NCBI GenBank assembly: GCA_937871415.1 | Contig: CALMQD010000360.1 | Coordinates: 1 to 6,804, forward strand | DNA from: an uncultured Phycisphaerales bacterium | GTDB taxonomy: Bacteria; Planctomycetota; Phycisphaerae; Phycisphaerales; UBA1924 | Length of the DNA stretch: 6,804 bases | Direction: 5' to 3' | Shown here: one piece after another, positions 1 through 6,804 of the stretch | Layout of the letters: the number at the start of each line of letters is the position of its first letter | Position numbering within the stretch: the first letter of the stretch is position 1 | Made by a program: the position numbers and the translations under genes | The notes under the pieces: model-generated | Database searches by the model: none | What the model saw: only the letters and a program-made list of their open reading frames with translations | What the model was told of the DNA's origin: nothing

Positions 1-3000
1 GCTTTTCCGGCCTGGCGCGTCAGACACAGCTCTGGACGACCGGCGCCGAGGGTGGGCTGCCGACGAAGGTGGACGTGCCGTACGCCGGTTTCGGCGCGAT
101 CAGCCCGGACGGACGCTGGCTCGTGTACACGCCGCACTCGACCGATCACCGAACCTGGAAACGCTACCGCGGCGGGATGGCGACGGACCTGTGGCTGTAC
201 AACCTGCAGGACCATTCGGCCAAGCGCATCACCGACTGGGAAGGCACCGACACGCTCCCGATGTGGAACCCGGCGGGGGACGGCTCGAGCGTGTACTACC
301 TCTCGGACAACGGCCCCGAGCACCGGCTGAACATCTGGCGCTACGACGTCCAGGCCGGCACGCGTGAGCAAGTGACCAAGTATGAGGCCGACGACGTCCG
401 GTACCCGAGCGTCGGCCCGGGCGAAAAGGGCCAGGGCGAGATCGTCTTCCAGCTCGGCGCGAAGCTCATGCTCCTGGACCTGGGCACGCGACAGGCCCGC
501 GAGGTTCCGGTGACGATCCCCGGCGACCGGCCGCGCCTGCGGGAGCGGACCGTCGACGCGTCGAAGTTCTTCCACAGCGCGAGCATCTCGCCCTCGGGCA
601 AGCGCGTGGTGATGGAAGCCCGCGGCGACCTGTGGAGCGCGCCGGTGAAGGAGGGTTCGGTCCGGGCGATCACCCGAACCGACGGGATCGCCGAGCGCGA
701 CCCGGCCTGGTCTCCCGACGGCAAGTGGATCGCGTACTTCTCCGACGAGACCGGCGAGAACGAACTGTGGGTGCGTGCCTCGGACGCCCGCCCCGAAGAG
801 CAGCCCGACGACGAGAAGAGCGACAAGGACGCGAAGGACGCAAAGAACGAAGACGCGTCGGGCAAGGATCCGGCGAGCAAGGCCGCGGACACGAAGGTCG
901 CGTGGCCCCGCCCCGAGCCGCGGAAACTGACGAACCTGGGCGCGGGGTACCGCTTCTCGCCGACGTGGTCGCCGGACTCCAGGCGGATCGTGACCGTGGA
1001 CCAGAACGGGCGGATCTTCCTGACGAACGTCGAGACCGGCGAGACCCGCGAGTTCGACAAGGACCCGTGGATGAACCAGCCGACCATTTCGTGGTCGAGC
1101 GACTCGCGCTGGTTCGCCTATCCGCGCGCAGACGAGGGCAACTCGCAGATGGTGGTCTGGATCGGCAACGCCGAGACCGGCGAGAAACGCGCGGTCACGA
1201 GCGCCATGTTCAACTGCGGGGGCGCGGCGTTCGATCGCAAGGGCGACTTCCTGTTCGTGCGCTCCAACCGCGCAGTCTCGAGCCCGATCTACGGTGACCT
1301 CGACACGACGTTCGTCTACACCGGCACCGACACGCTGCTGATGATCCCGCTGCGCAAGGACGTGAAGAACCCCTGGCTTCCCAAGAGCGACGAGGAGTTC
1401 GTGAAGCCGGACTCGAAGAAGGACGACGCGAAGAAAGACGAACCGAAGAAGGACGGCGAGAAGCCGGACGACGAGAAGAAGAAGGATGAGTCCAAGGAGA
1501 GCGGCAAGGACGCGAAGGACTCGAAGGACGGCAAGCCCAAGCCGGTCGATATCGACTTCGACGGGATCGAGCGGCGGGCGATGCCGCTGCCGGTCCCGGC
1601 CGGGGCGTTCGGTCGCCTGGCGGTCGCCGACGGCGAGAAACTCGTGTACGTGCGGCTGCCCGCCCGGGGCTCGACGGACGCCGCGTCGATCAAACTGTTC
1701 GAGTACGCCGCGGACGAGCGGTCGGAGAAGAACATCGGCGCGGGGAGCAACTTCGAACTCACGCACGACGGGAAGAAGATGCTGGTGTTCCGCGACGGCG
1801 GCGACCTGGCGGTGCTCGAGGTCGCCGAGAACGGCGGCAAGGCCCAGAACGTGGGCAAGAGCGGCATGACCGTCGCGATCCAGCCGATGGACGAGTGGAA
1901 ACAGATCTTCAACGACGCCTGGCGCGTGATGCGCGACTACTTCTACGTCGCGTCGATGCACGGCGTGGACTGGGAGAAGATGCGCGAGCATTACGGCGCG
2001 ATGCTCGACGACGCGGGCTCGCGTGAGGACGTGAACTGGATCATCTCCGAGATGATCTCGGAGCTGAACATCGGGCACGCCTACCTCACCGCGCCGGGCG
2101 ACGTCGAGCAGGTCGAGAACCGGGGCGCGGGCCTGCTCGGGTGCGACTTCGAGGTCGGCGGCGCGGGCGGCGTGCAGGCGTACCGGATCGGCAGGATCTA
2201 CGAGGGCGCCCCGTGGGACTCGGATGCGCGCGGGCCGCTGAGCCAACCGGGCGTGAACGTGAAGGTCGGCGACTACCTGCTGGCGGTCGACGGCATCCCC
2301 GTGAGCACGAAGCGCGATCCGTGGGCGGCGCTGGTCGGCAAGGCCGATCGTGTCGTCACCCTCACCGTCTCGGACAAGCCGGTGCTCGACGGCGATGCCC
2401 GAGAGGTCGTTGTCAAGACGCTCAAGTCCGAAGTGGACCTGCGCTACCGGGCCTGGATCGAGCACAACCGCAAGTACGTCGAGGACCGGACCGGCGGCAG
2501 GATCGGGTACATCTACGTCCCCAACACCGGCATCGAGGGGCAGGACGATCTCTTCCGGCAGTTCTTCGGCCAGCGCGACAAGGCCGGGCTCATCATCGAC
2601 GAACGATGGAACGGCGGGGGGCAGATCCCCAACCGCTTCATCGAACTGCTCAACCGGCCCGCGACGAACTACTGGGCACGGCGCGACGGCAAGGACTGGA
2701 CCTGGCCGCCGGACTCGCACCAGGGTCCGCTCGTCATGCTCGCCAACGGCCTGGCGGGCTCGGGCGGCGACATGTTCCCGTGGCTGTTCAAGCACCACAG
2801 GCTCGGCACGCTCATCGGCACCCGCACCTGGGGCGGGCTGGTGGGCATCTCGGGCAACCCGGGCTTCATCGACAACGGTTCGATCAGCGTGCCGACCTTC
2901 GGCTTCTACGAGACCGACGGCACGTGGGGCATCGAAGGCCACGGCGTCGATCCGGACATCGAAGTGCTCGACGACCCGTCCAAGATGGTCGGCGGGCGCG

Positions 3001-3125
3001 ACCCGCAGCTCGACAAGGCCATCGAGGTCGTGACCAAGGCGGTGCAGGACCGCCCGTACACGCCTCCGGCGCGCCCGCGCGACCCGGACCGCTCGGGCAT
3101 GGGCCTACCGGACACCGACAAGTAG
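1..3125 (+). CDS. Tricorn protease homologue, S41 family serine peptidase (N-terminus beyond left edge)
   Basis: This is a serine peptidase of the tricorn type, a family that cleaves oligopeptides inside a large beta-propeller cage. The frame is open from the first full codon at base 3 to TAG at 3123-3125, giving 1,040 visible residues (residue n begins at base 3n). The segment before the first GTG (base 69) already reads like a propeller strand (ARQTQLWTTGAEGGLPTKV), so the true start lies upstream; I estimate 100-150 residues are missing. PD40-type SPDG/SPDS turns occur at residues 34-37, 237-240 and 323-326, with a related SSDS at 365-368. Two Lys/Asp-rich inserts interrupt the propellers (about 263-301 and 468-514). 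A helical segment follows (627-700), then a PDZ-like domain (about 706-800) and the S41 core with NGGG at 870-873. Catalytic candidates are H692 (IGHAYL), S920 (AGSGGD) and E978 (GIEGHG). The Ser-Glu spacing of 58 matches Thermoplasma tricorn (S965/E1023) as I recall it. Any signal peptide, and hence cytoplasmic or periplasmic location, cannot be seen here. Family assignment is very secure; the substrate is unknown. Confidence 0.96.
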   Translation, partial: FSGLARQTQLWTTGAEGGLPTKVDVPYAGFGAISPDGRWLVYTPHSTDHRTWKRYRGGMATDLWLYNLQDHSAKRITDWEGTDTLPMWNPAGDGSSVYYLSDNGPEHRLNIWRYDVQAGTREQVTKYEADDVRYPSVGPGEKGQGEIVFQLGAKLMLLDLGTRQAREVPVTIPGDRPRLRERTVDASKFFHSASISPSGKRVVMEARGDLWSAPVKEGSVRAITRTDGIAERDPAWSPDGKWIAYFSDETGENELWVRASDARPEEQPDDEKSDKDAKDAKNEDASGKDPASKAADTKVAWPRPEPRKLTNLGAGYRFSPTWSPDSRRIVTVDQNGRIFLTNVETGETREFDKDPWMNQPTISWSSDSRWFAYPRADEGNSQMVVWIGNAETGEKRAVTSAMFNCGGAAFDRKGDFLFVRSNRAVSSPIYGDLDTTFVYTGTDTLLMIPLRKDVKNPWLPKSDEEFVKPDSKKDDAKKDEPKKDGEKPDDEKKKDESKESGKDAKDSKDGKPKPVDIDFDGIERRAMPLPVPAGAFGRLAVADGEKLVYVRLPARGSTDAASIKLFEYAADERSEKNIGAGSNFELTHDGKKMLVFRDGGDLAVLEVAENGGKAQNVGKSGMTVAIQPMDEWKQIFNDAWRVMRDYFYVASMHGVDWEKMREHYGAMLDDAGSREDVNWIISEMISELNIGHAYLTAPGDVEQVENRGAGLLGCDFEVGGAGGVQAYRIGRIYEGAPWDSDARGPLSQPGVNVKVGDYLLAVDGIPVSTKRDPWAALVGKADRVVTLTVSDKPVLDGDAREVVVKTLKSEVDLRYRAWIEHNRKYVEDRTGGRIGYIYVPNTGIEGQDDLFRQFFGQRDKAGLIIDERWNGGGQIPNRFIELLNRPATNYWARRDGKDWTWPPDSHQGPLVMLANGLAGSGGDMFPWLFKHHRLGTLIGTRTWGGLVGISGNPGFIDNGSISVPTFGFYETDGTWGIEGHGVDPDIEVLDDPSKMVGGRDPQLDKAIEVVTKAVQDRPYTPPARPRDPDRSGMGLPDTDK
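789..905 (+). repeat. Charged low-complexity insert 1 in the tricorn homologue
   Basis: Codons 263-301 encode a hydrophilic stretch dominated by Lys, Asp, Glu and Ala (for example DEKSDKDAKDAKNED). It sits between a propeller strand ending in ELWVRASD and the next one starting near RKLTNLG. It is probably a disordered surface loop of the propeller. The reading frame is uninterrupted and base composition matches the flanks, so it is not an insertion sequence. Confidence 0.75.
1404..1545 (+). repeat. Charged low-complexity insert 2 in the tricorn homologue
   Basis: Codons 468-514 encode an imperfect Lys-Lys-Asp/Glu repeat with almost no hydrophobic residues (units such as KKDDAKKDEPKKDGEK). 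At DNA level it is a run of AAG, GAC and GAG codons. It ends just before the conserved strand DIDFDGIERR, a normal propeller strand of tricorn-like proteins, so the insert lies between blades. A disordered linker is the simplest reading. Confidence 0.8.
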
Positions 3126-3144
3126 GCCGCCGGGTTGCGCGGTT

Positions 3145-5073
3145 CTACGGCTTGGGTTCACCCGCCGGCGCTGATCCTCCAGCGCCGGCGTTTTCTTTCG
3201 CGACGGCTTGCGCCGGTGTGGGCGCCGGTCCGTCGGGAGTCGCTCCGTCGGGAGCGGCTTCCGGACTTGTAGACGGCTGCAACAGGCGCAGACCCTCCGG
3301 CTCGGCGTACGTCGGACGCCCCGCGGGCGGGAAGGCGGAACCGGTCGGGTCGGAGACGCCGCCGGGCGGCGCGTTGCGCGGGTCGAAAGGCTCGAACTCC
3401 ACGCCCGCCTGGCCGAGCAGCGTGCCGGTTGAGAACGCCAGATCGATCAGGGCGATCTGGTAGTCCGCGACGGCGCGGATCTCCGACCGCTGCGCATCGG
3501 AGAGGCGCGTCGAAGCGTCGAGCACGTCGGTGCTCGTCCGCGCGCCGGCGTCGAACTGCTCCTGCTCGGCGGTGAGCGTGCGGGCGGCGGCGATGGCGGC
3601 CTGGCGCGCGGCCATGATCTTCTGCCAGCCGAGTTCGACGCCGTCGACGGCGTTGAGAACCTCCTGGGTGATTGCCTGCTGGCGCGCCTCCCGGGTCGAG
3701 AGCCGCTGCAGGCGGGTCAGGATCGCGCGCTGCACGCGCGCCTTGGCGGCCTCGTTGCCGATGGGCACCTGGCCCGAGAGGCCCAGCGACCAGGACTCGA
3801 AGTCGTTCTCCCACGCCTGGCTGTTGGCGCGCCGGAAGCGCTCCCCCAGGCCGTCGATCGAGTAGCGGTAGTCGAGCGTGAACAGCGGGAGGGCCTGGTT
3901 CTTGTTGAACTCGATGGTCGAAAGGTCCGCCGAGAGTTGCAGCTCCAGCTCGAGCATCTCCATGCGCCCCGCGAGGGCTTCGCTCACCAGCGGCTCGGGG
4001 TTGAATCGGTACGGCGACGGCGCGGGGTCGGTGGTCGGGAGCAGCAGCGTGCGGCTCTTGATGTCGAGCCCGGGCATGTTCATGATGCGTTTGAGTTCGC
4101 GCTGCTGGACCAGCAGGTTGTTCTCCGACGTGATGATGCCCTCGAGGGTCGAGGCCAGGCCGCTCTGAGCGCGGGTGACCTCGATCTCGGGCGCGTCGCC
4201 CGCGTCGACACGGTCGCGCGCCCGCTTGAGCTGCGCCTGCGCCAGTTCGTACTGGCGCTGCGAGACCTCCAGGTCGCGCCTCGCGGCGTAGAGCCGCCAG
4301 TACGAACGGTCGGCCGCGGCGAGCTGGCGGATGACCTCGAGTTTCGTCCGGGCCTGCGTGATCTGATCGTTGATCGCGGCGACCCGGATCGAGTAGGTGC
4401 TGGCGCGCCGTCCGGCGTTGCGCAGCAGCGGCTGGGAGATCGAGAACGCCAGCGACGTGTCGTAGCTGGTGCCGAAGACGACGAAGGGGTTGTCGGTCTC
4501 GGTGCGGCCTTCGGTCAGATCGACCGAGACGCGCCCGCCCGTGCGCAGCGGCACGTCGACGCCCGCGCCGACCGACACGCCGTCCTGCTGGGTCGCGTCG
4601 GTCACGTTGAAGGTCGGCTGGTCGGATTCGAAGACCCGCAGCGACGGGCGGAAGACCGCCTCGAACTTGGCCTCCTCCTCGCGGACGCTCTCTTTGGCGA
4701 TGGTCGGATCGACCAGCGCCACGCGGAGGTCGAGGTTGTTGCGCAGCGTGGCCGCCCGCACCTCTTCGATGTTCAGGGACAACTCTTCGAGCCCTTCGAG
4801 GCGGCTGGGGCGGGCGTGGTCTACGCCGGCGTTCCGCTCGGCCTCGGCCCGGGCCGTCGCCGCGGGGTCGGCCGCCTGGGACGGCGAGAAATGCTCAACA
4901 GAACGCGCGCGGGTTGCCGGGACACGCGGGCCATAGTCGGCGTCGAGGGGCGCCAGCGGGCTCGAGCACGCGCCGAGGCCGACGGACATCAGCGCGCCGG
5001 CCGCACCCGCGCGTCGCAAGACGGAACGTGCGGCTCGCTGCGACGGGCTTTCTCCTGGAGAACGGATGTCCAT
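3145..5073 (-). CDS. TolC-family outer-membrane efflux lipoprotein
   Basis: This is the outer-membrane channel component of a tripartite exporter, expected to form a trimeric beta-barrel with a periplasmic alpha-helical tunnel. I choose ATG at 5073, giving 642 residues. It has AGGAG 10 bases upstream and is followed by a short basic segment, a hydrophobic stretch and a lipobox LGAC (C36), so a lipoprotein signal peptide is predicted. The Ser at +2 favours the outer membrane. The two repeated OEP units span about 98-335 and 360-558. Each has barrel-like strands (for example SLAFSISQPLLRNAG, 207-221; WSLGLSGQVPIGNEA, 428-442) and long coiled-coil helices rich in Ala, Arg, Gln and Glu (about 235-330 and 440-540). 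The DAGDAP and DAGART turns (290-295, 508-513) are typical of the family. Residues from about 565 form a Pro/Ala/Gly-rich tail with no helix or barrel pattern. The gene is the third of a leftward unit behind an ABC ATPase and permease. Family assignment is very secure; the substrate cannot be read from the sequence. Confidence 0.95.
   Translation of the reverse strand: MDIRSPGESPSQRAARSVLRRAGAAGALMSVGLGACSSPLAPLDADYGPRVPATRARSVEHFSPSQAADPAATARAEAERNAGVDHARPSRLEGLEELSLNIEEVRAATLRNNLDLRVALVDPTIAKESVREEEAKFEAVFRPSLRVFESDQPTFNVTDATQQDGVSVGAGVDVPLRTGGRVSVDLTEGRTETDNPFVVFGTSYDTSLAFSISQPLLRNAGRRASTYSIRVAAINDQITQARTKLEVIRQLAAADRSYWRLYAARRDLEVSQRQYELAQAQLKRARDRVDAGDAPEIEVTRAQSGLASTLEGIITSENNLLVQQRELKRIMNMPGLDIKSRTLLLPTTDPAPSPYRFNPEPLVSEALAGRMEMLELELQLSADLSTIEFNKNQALPLFTLDYRYSIDGLGERFRRANSQAWENDFESWSLGLSGQVPIGNEAAKARVQRAILTRLQRLSTREARQQAITQEVLNAVDGVELGWQKIMAARQAAIAAARTLTAEQEQFDAGARTSTDVLDASTRLSDAQRSEIRAVADYQIALIDLAFSTGTLLGQAGVEFEPFDPRNAPPGGVSDPTGSAFPPAGRPTYAEPEGLRLLQPSTSPEAAPDGATPDGPAPTPAQAVAKENAGAGGSAPAGEPKP
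3163..3198 (+). terminator. Intrinsic terminator of the tricorn gene, inside the 3' end of the convergent tolC-like gene
   Basis: A perfect 11-bp G+C-rich stem is formed by CGCCGGCGCTG (3163-3173) and CAGCGCCGGCG (3180-3190), with a 6-base loop ATCCTC. It is followed at once by the T-rich tract TTTTCTTT. The stem starts 38 bases after the tricorn stop codon and the T tract lies on the + strand side only, so it acts on rightward transcription. There is no matching T tract on the other side for the leftward operon. The same bases encode the last residues of the TolC-family protein. Confidence 0.88.
3229..3264. repeat. 11-bp tandem repeat and hairpin in the 3' end of the tolC-like gene
   Basis: TCCGTCGGGAG occurs at 3229-3239 and again at 3244-3254, a period of 15 bases. 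On the - strand this encodes two near-identical five-residue units (APDGA, TPDGP) of the Pro/Ala-rich tail. The second copy also forms a perfect hairpin, CGCTCC-GTCG-GGAGCG (3241-3256). Allowing G-U pairs in + strand RNA, the stem extends to 3233-3264. No T tract follows, so I do not call it a terminator. Confidence 0.6.
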
Positions 5074-5083
5074 GCGGCCGGCA

Positions 5084-5088
5084 CTCCT
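5084..5088 (-). promoter_or_regulatory. Ribosome binding site fixing the tolC-like start
   Basis: AGGAG on the - strand lies 10 bases before the ATG at 5073. It supports this start over the in-frame TTG at 5121, which would add 16 polar residues in front of the lipoprotein signal peptide. Confidence 0.65.
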
Positions 5089-5162
5089 GCCCCCCACCAC
5101 TCTGTCCTCGCCCCTCTCCAACTTCCCCCGACCACCTCACACACACGCACACGCCGCGGTTG

Positions 5163-6403
5163 TCATTCGTGGCGGAGCGCCACGATCGGATCCAAGCGCG
5201 ACGCCTTGATCGCCGGGAACATGCCGAAGACCACGCCCGTTGCCACGCTGAAGGCCATCGAGAGCACGACCGCCCACTTGGGCGGGGAGGCGTCGGCGAG
5301 CGGTGAATCGGGGATCAGCCGGATCGCCAGGACCAGGCCCTGACCGAGCAGGAGGCCCAGCAGCGCACCGACCATGCAGAGCACGACCGCCTCGACGAGG
5401 AACTGCACGAGGATGACGGCGGGGCGCGCGCCGACGGCCTTGCGCAGGCCGATCTCGCGCGTCCGCTCGCTCACGCTCACGAGCATGATGTTCATGATGC
5501 CGATGCCGCCGACGAGCAGCGAGATGCCGACGATGCCGCCGGCGAAGGCCGTGATGGCCGCGGCGACCGCCTTGAACTGGTCGATGAACTGCTGCAGCAC
5601 CTGGACGATGAAGGTGTCCTCTTCTTCGGGGGGCTGCTTGCGCATCGTTCGCAGGACGAAGCGGATCTCGGCCTTGGCGTCCTCGGCTTTCTCGGGCGAG
5701 GCGAGCTGGCCCCAGCAGAGATTGATCCACCCGTCGGGGTTCATGATGAACCGCGCGGTGGAGAAGGGGATGAACACCTCCGTGGAGCGGTCGCCGCCGC
5801 CGAACATCGCGGAGAGTTGGATCGTCTCCACGACGCCGACGATGAGGAATCTCCGCCCGCCGATCAGGATGTACTCACCGATCGGGTCGTCGGCGAGTTG
5901 CAGTTCCTTGATCGCCTGCTCGTTGATGAGGCAGACCTGGCGGCGTTCCTGCTCGTCGATGGAACTGAACGGTCGCCCGTTGATGACCGAACGCCCCTCG
6001 ATCTCGTGCCAGGTCGGCCAGATGCCGGGGATCCCCACGCCGTCGAGCTTCTCGTTGGCCGACTCGACGGGGTAGTTGCCGTACCACATGGGGCAGACGG
6101 ACTCGATGGAGGGGCACTTGTCAGCGATCGCCTGGACCTCGTCGACGCGGAGCTGGACATCGAACCAGCTCTTCTTGTTGCGGAGCGACGGCGGCAGCGT
6201 TCCGTCGATGAAGATGCGCTTGGCGCCGATCTTCTCGAACTGGCCCAGCACGAAGCGCTCGAGCCCGCTCACGCACGCGACGACCGCGATGATCGAGGCG
6301 ACGCCGATGATCACGCCCAGCGTGGTCAGGAGCGCGCGGAACTTGTTCGCCCAGATCTGCGACAGGGCGAGCACCACGGTCTGCACGAGCAGGCGCAGGA
6401 CGA

Positions 6404-6407
<4 letters not shown>
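5163..6407 (-). CDS. MacB/FtsX-type ABC transporter permease
   Basis: This is the inner-membrane subunit of a MacB-type (type VII ABC) transporter, which couples cytoplasmic ATP hydrolysis to movements of a periplasmic domain that push substrate through a TolC tunnel. The 414 residues follow the family plan. An N-terminal amphipathic and TM1 region (about 14-48) contains [20 protein letters not shown] MacB_PCD-like periplasmic domain (about 49-280) follows, and then the FtsX domain with three helices at about 283-310, 331-363 and 377-398. The cytoplasmic signature [15 protein letters not shown] (313-327), which contacts the ATPase, is intact, and the C-terminal [16 protein letters not shown] is typical. 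Length is normal for a permease encoded apart from its ATPase; E. coli MacB is a fusion. The GTG start overlaps the ATPase stop as GTGA, with GGGAGG 6 bases upstream. Some relatives with this fold (LolC/E, FtsX, lantibiotic immunity) have other roles, but the downstream TolC-family gene favours MacB-like export. Confidence 0.95.

Positions 6408-6804
<397 letters not shown>

Noticed and set aside
69..71. GTG as the start of the tricorn gene
   Set aside because: The frame stays open to the left edge and the residues before it match the propeller strand pattern of the family, so it is an internal Val codon.
341..1087. Long open frame on the - strand opposite the tricorn gene
   Set aside because: Ser/Pro/Arg-rich translation with no recognisable domain, lying wholly antisense to a clear gene; typical of high-GC DNA. 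The - strand frame 1316-1912 is the same case, its Ser/Phe runs mirroring the Lys/Asp-rich insert.
2141..3463. 440-codon + strand frame across the tricorn 3' end and the convergent gene
   Set aside because: Arg/Gly-rich shadow of the S41 domain in another frame, crossing the terminator; no start signal or domain.
5074..5121. TTG at 5121 as the start of the tolC-like gene, adding 16 residues
   Set aside because: The added residues are polar and would push the hydrophobic signal segment too far from the N-terminus. ATG at 5073 has its own AGGAG and gives a normal lipoprotein signal.
5138..5152. CA-rich tract in the gap between permease and tolC-like gene
   Set aside because: Short and imperfect; no sign of a promoter, hairpin or phase-variable repeat long enough to matter.
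3937..5343. 468-codon + strand frame opposite the tolC-like gene
   Set aside because: It is antisense to a clear TolC-family gene and translates to Arg/Gly/Val-rich sequence without a domain. The + strand frame at 5817-6758, opposite the permease and ATPase, is rejected for the same reason.

Overview
The window is a high-GC (roughly two-thirds G+C) and densely coding stretch of a Gram-negative-type bacterial chromosome. An outer-membrane TolC-family protein with a lipobox shows that the cell is diderm. The combination of a tricorn-type S41 peptidase carrying Lys/Asp-rich inserts, a proline/alanine-tailed TolC protein and a split MacB-type ABC exporter, with GTG starts, would fit a planctomycete (Phycisphaerae-like) genome. 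That placement is an impression from protein style, not a proof.

Left half, + strand (1-3125): most of a tricorn-protease homologue, lacking only its N-terminus, which lies beyond the left edge. It shows PD40/WD40-like beta-propeller repeats, two highly charged inserts, a helical segment, a PDZ-like domain and a C-terminal S41 serine-peptidase domain with recognisable His, Ser and Glu catalytic positions. A strong intrinsic terminator (3163-3198) lies 37 bases past its stop codon, inside the 3' coding end of the convergent neighbour.

Right half, - strand (6804 down to 3145): three genes in one apparent transcription unit, read right to left. They are the C-terminal part of an ABC ATPase cut by the right edge, a four-helix MacB/FtsX-type permease overlapping it by 4 bases (GTGA), and a TolC-family outer-membrane lipoprotein 89 bases further on. 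Together they make up two of the three parts of a tripartite MacAB-TolC-like efflux or export machine. The periplasmic adaptor (MacA/HlyD-like) is not in the window and would be expected upstream of the ATPase gene, beyond the right edge.

The two transcription units converge with only 19 bases between stop codons. No RNA gene, mobile element, CRISPR array or phage feature is visible. Nothing here looks like a wholly new system. The points worth a second look are the altered active-site positions and charged inserts of the tricorn homologue, the terminator embedded in a convergent gene, and the lipid-anchored, tailed TolC protein.
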